DNA from: SCTG01 sp036005325
Lineage (GTDB): Bacteria; Nitrospirota; Nitrospiria; Nitrospirales; NS-4
DNA: 6,472 nt
Assembly (NCBI GenBank): GCA_036005325.1
Contig: DASYQR010000157.1
Location: 1 to 6,472 of the forward strand
Direction of reading: 5' to 3'
In this document: positions 5,332-6,472 of the stretch, one piece after another
Layout of the letters: every line of letters begins with the position of its first letter
How positions within the stretch are numbered: position 1 is the first letter of the stretch
Position numbers and translations under genes: made by a program
The notes under the pieces: generated by a model
The model's input: the letters and a program-made list of their open reading frames with translations, nothing else
Database searches by the model: none
What the model was told of the DNA's origin: nothing

Positions 5332-6107
5332 CCTGCGCGCTGGCTCTACTCGTGCTGTGGATCGCCACTTATCCTGGCGCCGCCGCGGCGCAATTTGACG
5401 AACGTAAGCTCGTGGACCTGACCTACCCCTTCGACGAGCGGACGGTCTACTGGCCCACGAACAAACCGTTCCACTGGGAGAAGACCGACTGGGGCATGAC
5501 CGCGGGCGGGTACTGGTACGCCTCCGCGAACTTTGCCGCTTCCGAGCACGGCGGTACCCACATTGACGCGCCCATTCATTTCGGCAAGGGACAGAGCGCG
5601 GTGGACGAGATTCCGATCCCGCGTCTGGTGGGTCCGGCGGTGGTGGTTGATGTCTCCCAGGCCGTCTCCCGGGACCGGGATTACCGGCTGACCGTCAAGG
5701 ACCTCAAAGTCTGGGAGGCCCGGCACGGCCGCATCCCTGATGGGGCGATCGTGCTGATGCATTCCGGGTGGGGGCGGTACTGGCCCGACAAGCAGCGCTA
5801 CCTCGGCAGTGAGACCCCCGGCGATCCCCAAACGCTCCACTTTCCAGGATTTTCAAAAGAAGCGGCCGAGTTTCTGGTCAAGGAACGCGTGATCGATGGT
5901 GCGGGGATCGACACGCCCAGCATCGACCATGGGCCATCGAAAGACTTCATCGTGCATCAGATAGTGAACGGCGCCAACCGCTATGCCTTGGAAAACGTGG
6001 CTAATCTAGAGAAGCTGCCGCCGCAAGGGGCGACCCTGATCGCGCTCCCGATAAAGATCAAGGGGGGTACCGGCGGCCCTGTCCGCATCATCGCCATCCT
6101 GCCCTGA
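5325..6107 (+). CDS. Secreted cyclase-family (KynB-like) metal-dependent hydrolase
   Basis: A 260-residue member of the cyclase/kynurenine-formamidase (KynB) superfamily, whose characterised members hydrolyse amide bonds using metal ions bound by conserved His and Asp residues. A signal peptide (1-22, ending GAAAA before QF) predicts export; no lipobox cysteine is seen. The opening VDLTYPFDERTVYWP (30-44) is the usual first strand and loop. The signature HGGTHIDAPIH at 75-85 fits HxGTHxDxPxH. VLMHSGWGRYW (143-153) and GAGIDTPSIDHG (192-203) are later conserved blocks, and H211 in FIVHQ (208-212) follows. Export and the greater length (KynB is usually a little over 200 residues and cytoplasmic) argue against a simple tryptophan-pathway formamidase, and no kynurenine genes are nearby. 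The substrate is unknown, so no gene symbol is given. It runs divergently from the TPR gene and convergently with the next gene, 22 bases between stops. Confidence 0.9.
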   Translation: MKTCALALLVLWIATYPGAAAAQFDERKLVDLTYPFDERTVYWPTNKPFHWEKTDWGMTAGGYWYASANFAASEHGGTHIDAPIHFGKGQSAVDEIPIPRLVGPAVVVDVSQAVSRDRDYRLTVKDLKVWEARHGRIPDGAIVLMHSGWGRYWPDKQRYLGSETPGDPQTLHFPGFSKEAAEFLVKERVIDGAGIDTPSIDHGPSKDFIVHQIVNGANRYALENVANLEKLPPQGATLIALPIKIKGGTGGPVRIIAILP

Positions 6108-6129
6108 GCTCAAGCCCGAGGCCGGCGCT

Positions 6130-6472
6130 TCAGTCCAGCGACTTTAGGCGCTCCGTCAGCCGGAGGTTCTCCGCATAGTCCACCGGACAATCGATGACGA
6201 CCGGGCGCTCCGATCGGAACGCCTCGGCCAGGCAGGGGCGCAGCTCGGTAGGATGCGATACTCGTAAGCCGACCGCCCCGAAGCTCTGCGCCAGTGCGAC
6301 CAGGTCCGGGTTGCCGAAGTCCACCGACGTTGTCCGCCCGAACCTGACCGATTGGTTCCAGCGGATCACGCCGTACCCGTCGTCGCGCCATACCAGCGCC
6401 ACGACCGGCGTGCGGAGGCGTACCGCAGTCTCCAGTTCCTGCACGTTCATGAGAAAGCCGCCGTCACCGCAC
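6130..6472 (-). CDS. Thiamine-diphosphate enzyme, acetolactate-synthase type, C-terminal part
   Basis: Only the C-terminal 113 codons or so are present. The frame stays open to the window edge and reads CGDGGFLMNVQELETAVR from about 6471. GDGGF is the start of the thiamine-diphosphate binding motif, so the internal ATG at 6450 is not the true start. The second metal-binding position is reached in VALVWRDDGYGVIRW: where many family members have NN, this protein has an aspartate, as in acetolactate-synthase-type and related decarboxylases. The end, RPVVIDCPVDYAENLRLTERLKSLD, is typical of the C-terminal domain. The family joins or decarboxylates 2-oxo acids through a ThDP intermediate. Acetolactate synthase, another 2-oxo acid decarboxylase or a ligase all remain possible, because the substrate-determining N-terminal and middle domains lie outside. 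It converges on the cyclase gene, with 22 bases between the stops and no clear terminator there. Confidence 0.85.
   Translation of the reverse strand, partial: CGDGGFLMNVQELETAVRLRTPVVALVWRDDGYGVIRWNQSVRFGRTTSVDFGNPDLVALAQSFGAVGLRVSHPTELRPCLAEAFRSERPVVIDCPVDYAENLRLTERLKSLD

Noticed and set aside
6108..6129. Bidirectional terminator between the convergent cyclase and ThDP genes.
   Set aside because: The 22-base gap holds no clear inverted repeat with a T-run on either strand.
6399..6408. Apparent loss of the metal-binding Asn in the ThDP motif (WRDDGY).
   Set aside because: Acetolactate-synthase-type members commonly have Asp at the corresponding place, so the enzyme is probably intact.
6399..6450. 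ATG at 6450 as the start of a small 106-residue protein.
   Set aside because: The frame is open upstream to the edge and encodes GDGGFL immediately before it, an essential part of the ThDP motif, so the gene is longer and truncated by the window.

Overview
The window looks like chromosomal DNA from a Gram-negative bacterium with GC-rich coding sequence, a periplasm, peptidoglycan-binding envelope proteins and sigma-54 regulation. The style of the OmpA-domain protein and the large CHASE2/sigma-54 activator suggests Nitrospirota (Nitrospira-like). That is an impression from the proteins, not a demonstrated assignment, and a deltaproteobacterial-type genome is not excluded. I saw no tRNA, rRNA, CRISPR array, insertion sequence or phage gene.

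Layout. Three genes run leftwards on the minus strand as an apparent envelope-sensing block. First is a secreted TPR/Sel1 repeat protein (5248-3911). Ten bases later comes a 920-residue membrane-anchored CHASE2-sigma-54 activator (3900-1138). After a 339-bp gap lies a single-pass OmpA/Pal-type peptidoglycan-binding protein (798-82). To the right, a secreted cyclase-family (KynB-like) hydrolase runs rightwards (5325-6107). It converges on the C-terminal part of a thiamine-diphosphate enzyme of the acetolactate-synthase type, which is cut by the window edge (6472-6130, minus strand).

The most interesting part is the 339-bp gap between the activator and the OmpA gene. It holds a good -24/-12 sigma-54 promoter match pointing at the OmpA gene (951-936). 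Upstream of that are an AT-rich tract with an IHF-like core and an 8-bp inverted repeat, at the distance where enhancers of sigma-54 promoters usually lie. The activator has the full sigma-54 AAA+ motif set and a Fis-type HTH, and it lies directly upstream on the same strand. The simplest reading is a local circuit: a periplasmic CHASE2 sensor, perhaps with the secreted TPR/Sel1 protein as partner, activates sigma-54 transcription of a peptidoglycan-anchored OmpA protein. The parts are seen in the sequence; the circuit is inferred.

The 5249-5324 gap holds a perfect TATAAT facing the TPR-activator pair and a strong ribosome site for the divergent cyclase gene. GC-rich hairpins lie after both the OmpA gene and the activator gene, and they share the 9-mer CCCGCAGCC.
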